A stretch of DNA of 48,262 bases from Candidatus Roizmanbacteria bacterium RIFCSPHIGHO2_02_FULL_37_13b (GCA_001789395.1 MFZK01000022.1:81152-129413), one strand, 5' to 3'. Counted from the first letter of the stretch, positions 9,508 to 19,304 are shown. Translations and numbers: made by a program. Notes: generated by a model not told the origin, from the letters alone.

Positions 9508-11044
9508 TTTTAAGTTGAATTTGGCTAAGGTAATAACCTTTACATTGATCGCTTTTTTTTTGCTATATAAACTCGAATTTATTCCAGCTGGTTTTTTTTG
9601 TGATGAAGCGTTGATCGCCATACGCACAAAGGAATTATTGAGTTTTGATTTCAAAGGTTTCTACGACCCTTTTACTTATGAACACTTTGGTTATGTAGTG
9701 GGTACTCTCCCGATCATAAGTCTACTACCTATTATCTTCTTTTTGGGAATGAGCGAACTATCGGTTCGATTGGGCGTAATGATTTTTGCTTTTGCCGCTT
9801 TAGTAGTTTTATATTTTATTCTCAAGAAACTTAAAGACCCGCTGCCAATCGCTTCTGTGATAATATTTGCAACGACTCCGGTGTTTTTACATTTTTCACG
9901 ACTTAACTTCGGGCAAACACAATCATTATTTTTTATTTTGCTAGGATATTATTTTTTTCTAAAAATAGAAGAAAATAAGACGGTAAAATATTCAGTTTTA
10001 GCGGCAGTAGCTTTTGGCATCAGTGGTTATGGCTTAGGTGCAAATGTTATTAGCACCCCACTTTTTGTAGCGCTTTTATTTTTTTATCATTTCTTTTTCA
10101 TAAAAAATATATGCAGAAGACAATTCATAATATTTTTATTGGTCTTTATCTTAATGTATCTACCGTTTTTCCATTCCTTTACTACCAATCCGAATTTCCT
10201 AAACAGGATTCGAGCTAAAGATAAGTTAACAAATACAAGAACTCTACAATCGCGCATCGTCGATGTAATAACTAATTATCCAAAATATTACTCTTACGAC
10301 TATTTATTCTTAAAAGGAGAAAATAATGTTCCAGGAGCATTTATAAAAAGACTCTCAATAAATGATGTCGGTATTCTATCAAAGTCGTCCTTACCCTTAT
10401 TGGTATTATCAATATTTTTTTTCCTTTTTTTCCCGCTTGCCACTAAAAAAGAATATTTACCGTTTTTCAGTCTTTTTTTGCTTTATCCGTTTCCTGATAT
10501 AATTACCACATCTTCTGGCAGTCCGCCGTATACGGGCGCACTCTATGCGACTCTTTTTTGGATTCCATTTATGACGTCAGCTTTATTTTCAGCTCTATAT
10601 AAGCTGTTAAAAACCAAATTATATCTATGGCGGGGTGGAGTTACTTTAATGTTAATCTTTACGATTGTCGAAGCAGTTCTATTGCTTAAAGCATATGACA
10701 ATTATCGAATTTTCTCTGCTGATTATTGGGGCTGGCAGTCTGGACCAAAAGAAATGGTCAAATATTTTTTACAAGTCAATAAAAATTATGACGAAATCTA
10801 TATGACAGGTATGTTTAATCAACCGCAAATTTTTTTACAATTTTACGACACTAAGCAACAATGTTTTAACTGTTTTATTGGCGGTATCGATAGATATGAT
10901 TCTTCAAAACGACAATTGTTCGCTTTGACTTCGGAAGAGTATAACAACCTAACTGTTGACAATTTCATCATTAAAAAAATTATCAGATATCCAGATAAAA
11001 GCCCCGCCTTCATTCTAGGAGAATTTACAGATACAAAACCATAA
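9494..11044 (+). CDS. ArnT/PMT-like (GT39 family-like) membrane glycosyltransferase
   Basis: 'GFFCDEALIAIRTKELL' early loop acidic motif and multi-TM architecture. Confidence 0.6.
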   Translation: MKSNNFKLNLAKVITFTLIAFFLLYKLEFIPAGFFCDEALIAIRTKELLSFDFKGFYDPFTYEHFGYVVGTLPIISLLPIIFFLGMSELSVRLGVMIFAFAALVVLYFILKKLKDPLPIASVIIFATTPVFLHFSRLNFGQTQSLFFILLGYYFFLKIEENKTVKYSVLAAVAFGISGYGLGANVISTPLFVALLFFYHFFFIKNICRRQFIIFLLVFILMYLPFFHSFTTNPNFLNRIRAKDKLTNTRTLQSRIVDVITNYPKYYSYDYLFLKGENNVPGAFIKRLSINDVGILSKSSLPLLVLSIFFFLFFPLATKKEYLPFFSLFLLYPFPDIITTSSGSPPYTGALYATLFWIPFMTSALFSALYKLLKTKLYLWRGGVTLMLIFTIVEAVLLLKAYDNYRIFSADYWGWQSGPKEMVKYFLQVNKNYDEIYMTGMFNQPQIFLQFYDTKQQCFNCFIGGIDRYDSSKRQLFALTSEEYNNLTVDNFIIKKIIRYPDKSPAFILGEFTDTKP

Positions 11045-11046
11045 AA

Positions 11047-11679
11047 ATGAAAAAACTGATAAGCGATATTAAAACTCTATATAAATATTATTATCCAACA
11101 TCATTGAGTCTAAAAATATACATTTTTCTTCGTTTGCTGGTCGCTAATTTTAATGTGTTAATCTCATACCTGCCCGACTCAGGTAAGGTCTTAGACCTTG
11201 GTTGTGGTTTTGGGCTGTTGAGCAATTTAATTGCCGAAAAAAAGAAACAAATGTTAGTTTATGGAGTCGATATTGATGTGAAGAGAATTAATTTAGCTAA
11301 ATCATCGATTAAGCAGAGAAAAAACATCAATTTTAAAGTCAGCGACTTAAATAAAATACAAAACTTTGGCAATTCTCGTTGTATTATCATGTTTGATCTA
11401 TTACATCATCTGCCACGTAATACCCAAAAAAATTTGATTAAAACCGCTTCAATAAATCTTGAAGCGAAAGGCATTTTATTAATTAAAGAAATTGATAAAA
11501 AGCCGGGATGGAAATATTATGTAAACTATATACACGACAAATTAGCAAATGGAGGAGAATTGTTCTTTAGATCAGGTGAACAATGGATGAAGTTAATGGA
11601 AAATGAGGGTTTTATAGTTCAGTTTAGAACTTATGGTGTCATCTATCCACATATATTATTAATCGGAGTAAAAAAATGA
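11047..11679 (+). CDS. SAM-dependent methyltransferase
   Basis: 'GKVLDLGCGFGLLSNLIAEK', 'YGVDIDVKRINLAKSS', 'IIMFDLLHHLPR'. Confidence 0.85.
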   Translation: MKKLISDIKTLYKYYYPTSLSLKIYIFLRLLVANFNVLISYLPDSGKVLDLGCGFGLLSNLIAEKKKQMLVYGVDIDVKRINLAKSSIKQRKNINFKVSDLNKIQNFGNSRCIIMFDLLHHLPRNTQKNLIKTASINLEAKGILLIKEIDKKPGWKYYVNYIHDKLANGGELFFRSGEQWMKLMENEGFIVQFRTYGVIYPHILLIGVKK

Positions 11680-13337
11680 AACATAATTTAATCGTCATTC
11701 TGATAATATTTGTTGCTGTTTTATTGCGTATCATCAATCTTAACTGGGATTTAGATCAGCATTTGCATCCGGATGAAAGGTTTTTAACGATGACCGTTAA
11801 TAAAATCACTATCCCCAATAATTTAGCCGATTATTTAAACCCAAATAAATCAAGTTTAAATCCATATAACAATGAAACTTTATTTTATGTATATGGGACT
11901 TTACCACTAACTTTAGCCAAGATAGTTGCAGTAAAGCTAAATATGGATAATTACAACGATTTCACAATATTGGGTCGTTTTTTAAGCGGTCTGTTTGATA
12001 TAGGAGTATTGATATTTTTATACAAGATTGCTCAATTGTTTGAGAAAAAATATCGCTTTGACAAAAAAATAAAATTGTTAGTGATTTTTTTCTATTCAAT
12101 TACGGTATTGGCAATTCAGCATTCCCATTTTTATGTGGTTGACAATTTTTTAAATTTCTTCTTTATCAGTGGATTATATTTCATTACCAAATTTAGATAT
12201 AAGAGAAAATTAATTAATTTGATTTTGAGCGCTTGTTTATTTGGCTTTGCCTTAGGATCAAAACTTAGCGCTTTATATACACTACCTCTATTTATTTTTT
12301 TCATCTTTCAGGGGAGAAAAACCACCAAACCAATATTAAAATTAATCATATCGATGGGCATTTTTTTTCTCATTGGTTATTTATCGCTGCGTGTTGCTGA
12401 CCCAAAATTCTTTGCAGACAACAATTTTTTAAACTTTAAAATTAATCCGATTTTTATTGAAAACATTAAGTCGCTTGATGTTCAATATAGTAATGGCAGT
12501 TGGTTTCCACCGGCGATTCAATGGATAAGTAAGCCAAAAATATTGTTTGCCGGTTATAATATTATTTTTTTTGGTCTGGGTTTGCCATATGGAATTCTCT
12601 CATTGTTAGGAATGTATTATTTATTCCAAAAATATAAGAAAATCGAGTTTAGATTTTTGATCGTATGGGCAATTGTATTCTTTTTATATCAATCAATGCA
12701 GTTTATCAGTACCATGAGGTATTTTATCTTTCTTTATCCCTTTTTGGCTTTTTTTGCTGCATTTGGATATCAACAAACAATACAAATGACAAATAATAGA
12801 AAACATAGATACTGGATTGGTTTTATTATCATTGTTTTGGTTTTAATATGGCCTGTAAGCTTTATGTCAGTGTATTTAAAAGACAATAGTCGTATAGCTG
12901 CTTCAAAATGGATTTATCAAAATATTCCTGAAAATTCTTATCTTGCTGAGGAACAATGGGATGATTGGTTACCGATATATGTCAAGGGTGTGGTGAGTAG
13001 GAATTATAGAGGAGAGCAAATTCCGATAACCGGTCCAGATACAGAAGAGAAGTGGCAAATTCTTCATGAGAAGCTCGCTCAGGCAGATTATTATATCACG
13101 ACAAGCAATCGCGCCTACGGAAGTATGATGCCCCTACCCCAGATGTTTCCAAAGACGGCTCAATTTTATGAGGAATTATTTGACGGAACGGGAAATTTTA
13201 AAAAAATAATAGAGTTTCATTCTTATCCAAGTATTAATTTGCCCTTTTTAAATCTTGAATTTAATGACCAAAAGGCAGATGAAGCCTTCAATGTCTATGA
13301 TCACCCGCGAGTGATTATTTTTAAAAAAATAAAATGA
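11676..13337 (+). CDS. GT39-like dolichyl-phosphate-mannose mannosyltransferase family membrane protein
   Basis: 'LHPDERFLTMTVNKI' and multi-TM topology. Confidence 0.7.
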   Translation: MKHNLIVILIIFVAVLLRIINLNWDLDQHLHPDERFLTMTVNKITIPNNLADYLNPNKSSLNPYNNETLFYVYGTLPLTLAKIVAVKLNMDNYNDFTILGRFLSGLFDIGVLIFLYKIAQLFEKKYRFDKKIKLLVIFFYSITVLAIQHSHFYVVDNFLNFFFISGLYFITKFRYKRKLINLILSACLFGFALGSKLSALYTLPLFIFFIFQGRKTTKPILKLIISMGIFFLIGYLSLRVADPKFFADNNFLNFKINPIFIENIKSLDVQYSNGSWFPPAIQWISKPKILFAGYNIIFFGLGLPYGILSLLGMYYLFQKYKKIEFRFLIVWAIVFFLYQSMQFISTMRYFIFLYPFLAFFAAFGYQQTIQMTNNRKHRYWIGFIIIVLVLIWPVSFMSVYLKDNSRIAASKWIYQNIPENSYLAEEQWDDWLPIYVKGVVSRNYRGEQIPITGPDTEEKWQILHEKLAQADYYITTSNRAYGSMMPLPQMFPKTAQFYEELFDGTGNFKKIIEFHSYPSINLPFLNLEFNDQKADEAFNVYDHPRVIIFKKIK

Positions 13338-13343
13338 GAAAAG

Positions 13344-13916
13344 TTAAGTTTCGCTGTCTTTTTTTATTTTTTCAACAACTTGTTGTAAATGTGAAAATTT
13401 ATACTGGTGGGGAATAAAATGATCTAGTAGGTTATAAATCCAGTAGATTTTTACATCACTTTTTTTTGTTAAGTGGGAAACTATGTCATAATTATCCTCG
13501 ACAAAGATGTCCAAATTTAATTTTTTAATCATATTTTCTTTAAAAAGATGAGGTTGTTCATCCATTTTATTAAAATGGATTCCGGTAAAATGTCCGACTA
13601 GTTTTAATTTATTCAACCACCATTTCAAGTCTGATTCTAAAAAACTATAGCGCCCGGAGATGAGGTAGGCTTCAATTTTACCAGATGAGACCAATTTCTT
13701 AATTTCATCTAGTCCTGAAGCAGGGAAGATGCTAGACCAGTGCAATATCCTCCAAATAATTTTTTCTGCTCTTGATTTTGGAGTATAAAACTTGATTTCA
13801 CTTTTATGAGTCAGTATTTTTTTAATCAGTGTAACTGGCATTCTGGCTACTCTGGCAGGATTGTAAAGTAGGACGCCGTCAAGATCGAAACCCACTTTAA
13901 TTGGTTTATTTATCAT
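13344..13916 (-). CDS. HAD-like hydrolase
   Basis: 'VGFDLDGVLLYNPARVARMP', 'YLISGRYSF', 'IFVEDNYDIVSHL'. Confidence 0.7.
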   Translation of the reverse strand: MINKPIKVGFDLDGVLLYNPARVARMPVTLIKKILTHKSEIKFYTPKSRAEKIIWRILHWSSIFPASGLDEIKKLVSSGKIEAYLISGRYSFLESDLKWWLNKLKLVGHFTGIHFNKMDEQPHLFKENMIKKLNLDIFVEDNYDIVSHLTKKSDVKIYWIYNLLDHFIPHQYKFSHLQQVVEKIKKDSET

Positions 13917-13952
13917 GAAACCTGTAACATGAAACTTGAAACATAAAGACTA

Positions 13953-14312
13953 TTATAATTTACAAATTATACCCCAGAGCATTGCTCCAATTTCATTATT
14001 TATCGATAATGCTCTTTTGTATTCAGTCTCTGTTAGATACTTTTCTATAAAGCAAAAATGTAGTAAGTATTTAGACTCTTTTAAAGATCCATAAGATATC
14101 TCAAGAAAATTTTTATGAACTTTGCTCTTTCCTCGTGCATATCCTTCAATATAATTAAGGATAACTGAAAGTGAAGAACGTCTAAGTTGGGAAGTTACAC
14201 CATATAGCTCCTCCTTTGGAAATAATCTTGTTAATTTATATATCAGATGAACATATTGATCCAATTTCTCTTTAAGTAATTCATGATATGTTTTAGCGTT
14301 GGGATGTTTCAT
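13953..14312 (-). CDS. Four helix bundle (S23/IVS-type) protein
   Basis: 'LIYKLTRLFPKEELYGVTSQLRRSSLSVILNYIEGYARGKSKVHKNFLEISYGSLKESKYLL' is characteristic. Confidence 0.85.
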   Translation of the reverse strand: MKHPNAKTYHELLKEKLDQYVHLIYKLTRLFPKEELYGVTSQLRRSSLSVILNYIEGYARGKSKVHKNFLEISYGSLKESKYLLHFCFIEKYLTETEYKRALSINNEIGAMLWGIICKL

Positions 14313-14329
14313 GTTTCAAGTTTTAAGTT

Positions 14330-16174
14330 TCATATGCGCTTAAGCGTCTCGATTCCCAGCAAATACAGGCCGTTTTTAAGAATTTGGGCTGTCGCGGAAG
14401 TTAAGTTCAACCGGAAATTGCGCTGATCTTCTTCTGCTTTTAGAATCGGACATTTTTCATAGAAACTACTAAATTTTTGAGCCAGGTCATAAAGATAGGT
14501 GCAAACAAGGTGAGGTGCGTATTTTGAACTAGCGTCTGTGATTGCTTCAGGAAAGCGGAAGAAGGAGCGGAGTAAAGATAATTCTTCAAGTTGTAATTTA
14601 TTGAGACTAGTTGAGATTTGTTGAGATTGCTTCGTCGTTTCACTCCTCGCAATGACAGATTGACAGCGGGCATAAGTGTAGAGAAGATAAGGACCTGAAT
14701 TGCCGGAGGTAGAAATGGACTCTTTCAGATCAAATGCGATGTTTTTTCTTGCTTCCGATTTAAGAAAAGAATATTTTATTGCTGCTTGAGTGACGGTATC
14801 GGCGATATCACCTTTGTTCTCTGCTTGTGTCGTGCTTTCCATAATATGTGTTATCTCTGCTTTAACCAGCGAGATTAAGTCAAAAGCAGAAATGATATTC
14901 CCCGATCGGGATGACATCTTGCCGGTTTTCAAATCGATCATACCAAAACCAATATGGTGAACTTTCCCTTTTAACTTCGGTAGAATTTGATCAATCGCTT
15001 GTATAACAACTTTAAAATAGTCGTTTTGCTCAGAAGCTGTGGTGATAATTACATTGTCGTAAGGCCAATCTTGGTATTTGAGATATTGATTACCAATATC
15101 CTTAGCTTCATAAGTCGGATTACCATCTTTTGTAATAAATACACGGGTGTGCAATCCATATTTTTCACCTCTAAATATAATGGCGGCATCACTTTTTTCA
15201 AATATTTTTCCGATACCGTTTTCAACGATTTTTTTGCCAATTGGACCGGTATCTGATTCAAAATAGTGTTTATCGTAATTTATCCCTAAATGTTTTTCAA
15301 ACAGATCATAATAATCAAGACTCCACTGTCGTGTCTTTTGCCAAAGTTCCATCACCTCAGGATCTTTTTTATAGATCTTTTGGTTTAATTCATCAATTTC
15401 TGCTTTTGCTACGGGGTTTTCCGTATATTGTTTTGATCCTTCCTGATAGCACTTTTGTAAAAATAAAATTTTATCTGATAAATTTACACTACCCTTCGAC
15501 TCTTCCTCGACTAACGCTCGGAATCGCTCAGGATCACCAAATGCATATTTTTGAATTGCATACATGCATTTGGCGACATGCAGTCCTACATCTCCCTGAT
15601 AGTTGCATCGGAAAATTGAACTACCTGATATTTCAAATAAACGCGCCAGGCTTTCACCATAGATATAGGAAAACAGATGGCCGACATGGGGAAGCTTATG
15701 GGTATTGGGCTGGCCGTATTCAAGGTGAATACGTTTGGGAGTCTTGCCCGTTATTCTGCCATAATCTGCCTTTTGCTCAATAATTTTCTCCATTTCTTCT
15801 GTCAGAACTGCAGGATTAAGATATAAATTAATGAAATTGTCTTTTTGTTCGACTTTGGAAAAGAGGTTGTTAGCTAAGAGTTGTTCTATTAACCCCCGAC
15901 GTTCTCCCGTCTCCCGACGTAAAGTCGGGATCCTCCTCAACGTCGGGGGTTGGGGAGTTGAAACGTTTCGCGTCACTTCGTTTTTCCTCAACGTCGGGGG
16001 TTTTAGAGACGGTTTCATAAACAGAGCATAATCACCAAAATCCGAATTTTTTGGAGTAAGAAGCGTAAAATCATCAGATTTTAAGAGGTGAGCAATTGCA
16101 GATTTAACTTGATCTTTAAGTCCTTCGCTTTGCTCAGGACCTTCGATCCTTTGTTTAGTTGGGATCTTCGGCAT
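14330..16174 (-). CDS. argS: Arginyl-tRNA synthetase with several repeat-encoded in-frame insertions
   Basis: 'EYGQPNTHKLPHVGHLFSYIYGESLARLFEISG' HIGH-type region, 'KMSSRSGNIISAFDL' KMSKS-type motif, C-terminal DALR-like domain. Confidence 0.9.
   Translation of the reverse strand: MPKIPTKQRIEGPEQSEGLKDQVKSAIAHLLKSDDFTLLTPKNSDFGDYALFMKPSLKPPTLRKNEVTRNVSTPQPPTLRRIPTLRRETGERRGLIEQLLANNLFSKVEQKDNFINLYLNPAVLTEEMEKIIEQKADYGRITGKTPKRIHLEYGQPNTHKLPHVGHLFSYIYGESLARLFEISGSSIFRCNYQGDVGLHVAKCMYAIQKYAFGDPERFRALVEEESKGSVNLSDKILFLQKCYQEGSKQYTENPVAKAEIDELNQKIYKKDPEVMELWQKTRQWSLDYYDLFEKHLGINYDKHYFESDTGPIGKKIVENGIGKIFEKSDAAIIFRGEKYGLHTRVFITKDGNPTYEAKDIGNQYLKYQDWPYDNVIITTASEQNDYFKVVIQAIDQILPKLKGKVHHIGFGMIDLKTGKMSSRSGNIISAFDLISLVKAEITHIMESTTQAENKGDIADTVTQAAIKYSFLKSEARKNIAFDLKESISTSGNSGPYLLYTYARCQSVIARSETTKQSQQISTSLNKLQLEELSLLRSFFRFPEAITDASSKYAPHLVCTYLYDLAQKFSSFYEKCPILKAEEDQRNFRLNLTSATAQILKNGLYLLGIETLKRI
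14623..14657. repeat. 'GAGATTGCTTCGTCGTTTC..TCGCAATGACA' interspersed repeat (inside argS)
   Basis: Same sequence at 28113-28147 and a variant at 30628-30656. Confidence 0.85.
15891..16006. repeat. Composite palindromic repeat of the 'AACCCCCGASGTT' family inside argS
   Basis: AACCCCCGACGTT...CCCGACGTAAAGTCGGG...AACGTCGGGGGTT (15891-15954) plus extra half-arm CAACGTCGGGGGTT (15989-16002); reading frame stays open. Confidence 0.85.
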
Positions 16175-16178
16175 GAAG
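16114..16178. repeat. ~65-bp repeat copy A (contains the annotated argS start codon)
   Basis: ctttaagtccttcgctttgctcaggaccttcgatcctttgtttagttgggatcttcggcatgaag; copy B at 16202-16267. Confidence 0.85.
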
Positions 16179-16201
16179 ATATTGTATCATGAAACCTGAA
16201 A

Positions 16202-16267
16202 CTTTAAGTCCTTCGCTTTGCTCAGGACCTTCGATCCTTTATTTTGGTCGGGATCTTCGGCATGAAG
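16202..16267. repeat. ~65-bp repeat copy B
   Basis: Near-identical direct copy of 16114-16178. Confidence 0.85.
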
Positions 16268-16282
16268 CATAAAACTACAATC

Positions 16283-17233
16283 TTAGAAGCTAGTTATAAA
16301 GAAGTCGGCAGGCAACTGTGGATAAGATTGGAATAATTTAATTTTTTTTGAGACGTTAGTTTGGGTCGTCGTCGCAGTGGAAATTATGGTTTTGCCTTGG
16401 GTCGGCCAATTTTCACTGCCGTCACCGGTTGAGTTTATCACTTGAAGTCTAATTCCAGTAAATTCGCTACTTGGCGCAATAAGTCTGATAAAAAGCAGAT
16501 GACTTGGCAGAGCGCTAAGATCAATAATATCATCATAGTTTATCTTGTCAGTGGTACCTTCAATTACTTGGGGATCGCAATTCTTCAACTCAATTACTTT
16601 TCGAGTGGATATTTTATTTTCTGTCGTCGTAGCATTGACAAAGGTCAATTCAAGTGCATGTTTTTTTGTTTCGGTGCAGAAACTTGCTTCATCGTCAATA
16701 TGTATTTTAAGATTTCCTGAAAATGGCTCATCGAAAACACCTTGAGAATCAGGATTTCCAGGATCGGCCGGGGTAAATCCGGAAAGATAAAATGTTAGCT
16801 GTTTATCCTTTTTAAGCTCCGGAGCCTTGTAGGATGGAGCATCAGTAGTTATAATTTCTGCTTGACCAGAAATGCCAGCATCTTCTCCAAGCACAGTACT
16901 TAAAGCAATAGATCCTGATTGAAGTTGAAGTGCCGCTTCGAGTCCGGCCTCAGCAGCTGCAAATGCACGTTTGGAATCTTCCTCGAGCTTTGAGACGCGA
17001 GTCTCTTGGGTTGTGACTTTGGAGACAGATAAGCCAATGGTTAAAAGCACGGTCGATATTAAAACTATGACCAAAAGTATTTGACCTGAAGCATCAAGTT
17101 GATTTTCAACTGGGGCAGATTCTGTCACGACTTTCCCTCCCGCCAGTGCTCGACTTTGTCTGCGCGCTGTCGGGAGGCCCTTCCAGTCGTGCCACCTGCT
17201 GTTTTTAAAGATGTTTTTGACTATTTGTATCAT
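16283..17233 (-). CDS. PilX-like / pilus-assembly-associated membrane protein
   Basis: 'ASGQILLVIVLISTVLLTIGLSVSKVTTQETRVSKLEEDSKRAFAAAEAGLEAAL' typical N-terminal TM plus AAEAGLE; start overlaps the upstream stop (ATGA). Confidence 0.6.
   Translation of the reverse strand: MIQIVKNIFKNSRWHDWKGLPTARRQSRALAGGKVVTESAPVENQLDASGQILLVIVLISTVLLTIGLSVSKVTTQETRVSKLEEDSKRAFAAAEAGLEAALQLQSGSIALSTVLGEDAGISGQAEIITTDAPSYKAPELKKDKQLTFYLSGFTPADPGNPDSQGVFDEPFSGNLKIHIDDEASFCTETKKHALELTFVNATTTENKISTRKVIELKNCDPQVIEGTTDKINYDDIIDLSALPSHLLFIRLIAPSSEFTGIRLQVINSTGDGSENWPTQGKTIISTATTTQTNVSKKIKLFQSYPQLPADFFITSF
17126..17200. repeat. 75-bp palindromic element copy 1 (in the 5' coding part of the PilX-like gene)
   Basis: CACGACTttccCTCCCG...CGGGAGgcccttccAGTCGTGCCACCTGCT; copy 2 at 26926-27000. 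Confidence 0.85.
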
Positions 17234-19284
17234 GGTGAAAGTTCTTCCCACTTATAATAAGGTTGAGACATCAAGCCTGCCAAATTTAAATCCAGAGTGA
17301 TATCTCGGACGAGGAAGATAGATGGCTTACTTGAGTCATCGGTCCGTTTTCTTTCTGCCAAAGGATCGATTGTATTCATTGATACCAGATTGCCCTTAAT
17401 TTTCAGTGGCCAATGCGACGGTTTTTCTCCACCTGTTGATAAATCAACACGATCGGCAATATAAAGTCCACCGATTTCCAAAACCGCATAGTTTACTGAC
17501 AAAGTGCCGGTGGTGATTATTGAGATGGATTTTGGTGATGTGCCGGGATCGGAGATGTTAAAATCAGCATTGATGTTGACATTCCCATCGACAATCAGAA
17601 CGTAAGGAATGCGAGTGGAATCTTCAAGAATATCAATAATTTTCTCTCCTTGGCTTTGGCCAAAACGATCGATGGTTAGGTCTCCGGTATAGACATTGAC
17701 CTTATTCTTTTGCAGTTGGCTAATCTCAGTAATATTGACAATCTTCTTTCTCGCTCTGACATAGTCTAAGAATTTTTGCGGAGTCAAATCAGCATCACTT
17801 TTTTGATAACTTGTTTTCTGCCACCTTCGATATGAAACCGGAGCACCATTTAAATTGATGGTATCTCCGGCAGCAGATACCACTCCCGCCTGATTAAGGT
17901 TAAAACAGCGGATATCCAAAGGGTTAGAAGTGTCACAAGCGGGTGTGGGAGACGGGACATCATCACCGTCATAGGCTGTAATTAAAACGGGAATTGGATT
18001 TTGAATGCTGTCATATTTATGAAACTGATCATCCCTTAATTTATACCAGGGAGTGGGATTAGGATCATTACCGCCTGGTTGACCACCCATACACGAGCAG
18101 GCCATAGTAATCCTTTTCGTGCAGGAAACACCAGCGCCAAGACCACCACTACAAATAATAGTGATATCATAAAAACCTCCATCTTGGAACTCATGCGTGA
18201 CAGGATTGCCACATTCAAGACCTCCCGATCCTTCATCAAAATCATAGCATGATAAACCTGTAGAGGAAAAGGTTATTTCACTGCCAATACAAGGGCAATC
18301 TGTTTCTTTAAGTTGCCCATCAGGCCCGGGGACATAGATCTTAAAATCACATTTTGCACAATCTGCTTCCTCACCGGGGACAGGTTGAGGTGGTTCACAA
18401 TCTGGGCAACAGACCGATTGACTGCAGGAGCAGGAGGAAGGCGGTGGGCCGGTGCTGCTTGCAGTAAAAGTATAAGAGCGGCAACTGGATCCATCAGCCC
18501 GATCAAGAGTGATTGGGTCCCCACCGAGCATACCGCAGCCATTACCACCTTCTCCAACAGGATTTCCATCCAATTCAAATCGATCGCATTTAAAACAGTC
18601 AGGATTTACATCAGGAGCGACAACAACCCGGCCGGGATTAGGATCGGTGTCCTGGCATAGTAAGCCGGTGCAGGGACAGCCTACACCCCTACAGGGACAA
18701 TTTGGATCATCTGGATCATAGCCTTCTGGTCCAGGCGTCGGACAAGAGGGTGGTTGACATATGCCGTCAATACAGCTAAACGAACTACAACATGGTTTGG
18801 TATCTGAGCATGCTATTTGACACTTAGCGCATACCGGCACACTGGTCGGGCAGAGAAGATAAGTCCCGGGGCCACCGGGATTTCCTCCGGCGGCACCGCC
18901 AGGACCTCCGCCACCGCCTTCGGGATTGGTAGGGATAATTCCTCCTGGTGTGACAGTGGGTTGAAAGAGAGTGGTCGGGTTAATACAAGTTGGTGTGGGC
19001 AAGGGAGTAGAGGTCGGGGTAGGAGAGGCAGGAATCGGTGTATCTGATGGAGTTTGGGTAGGTGCTTCTGTCGGTGGATCACCGGGATCACCAGGGAGAG
19101 AAGGGACTGGTGGTGGTTCGCCCGGCACATCTGACGGATTAGGATCACCCAGAGGTGGAGGTGCGCCTTCAGTCGGGATACCACCGGGTCCTTCGCCATC
19201 ACCGATGACACCGGCATAAATAGTAGTGCGTAAAAAAATGAAAATTGAACATATAGATAATAGAAGAATGACAAATCTTTTCAT
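17230..19284 (-). CDS. Secreted/surface protein with Pro/Thr-rich N-terminus and Cys-rich region
   Basis: Signal peptide, PTPTSTPLPTPT linker, many CxxC-like motifs. Confidence 0.7.
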   Translation of the reverse strand: MKRFVILLLSICSIFIFLRTTIYAGVIGDGEGPGGIPTEGAPPPLGDPNPSDVPGEPPPVPSLPGDPGDPPTEAPTQTPSDTPIPASPTPTSTPLPTPTCINPTTLFQPTVTPGGIIPTNPEGGGGGPGGAAGGNPGGPGTYLLCPTSVPVCAKCQIACSDTKPCCSSFSCIDGICQPPSCPTPGPEGYDPDDPNCPCRGVGCPCTGLLCQDTDPNPGRVVVAPDVNPDCFKCDRFELDGNPVGEGGNGCGMLGGDPITLDRADGSSCRSYTFTASSTGPPPSSCSCSQSVCCPDCEPPQPVPGEEADCAKCDFKIYVPGPDGQLKETDCPCIGSEITFSSTGLSCYDFDEGSGGLECGNPVTHEFQDGGFYDITIICSGGLGAGVSCTKRITMACSCMGGQPGGNDPNPTPWYKLRDDQFHKYDSIQNPIPVLITAYDGDDVPSPTPACDTSNPLDIRCFNLNQAGVVSAAGDTINLNGAPVSYRRWQKTSYQKSDADLTPQKFLDYVRARKKIVNITEISQLQKNKVNVYTGDLTIDRFGQSQGEKIIDILEDSTRIPYVLIVDGNVNINADFNISDPGTSPKSISIITTGTLSVNYAVLEIGGLYIADRVDLSTGGEKPSHWPLKIKGNLVSMNTIDPLAERKRTDDSSKPSIFLVRDITLDLNLAGLMSQPYYKWEELSP

Positions 19285-19304
19285 GTATTCAATATTTATA
19301 ATCC

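Noticed and set aside
14987-16031. Plus-strand ORFs opposite argS, including the 180-aa ORF 15241-15783
   Set aside because: Fully antisense to well-supported argS; no motifs.
18313-19219. Plus-strand ORFs (18313-18660, 18509-18721, 18817-19047, 18971-19219)
   Set aside because: Antisense shadows of the Pro/Thr/Gly-rich minus-strand gene 17230-19284; low-complexity translations with no recognisable fold.
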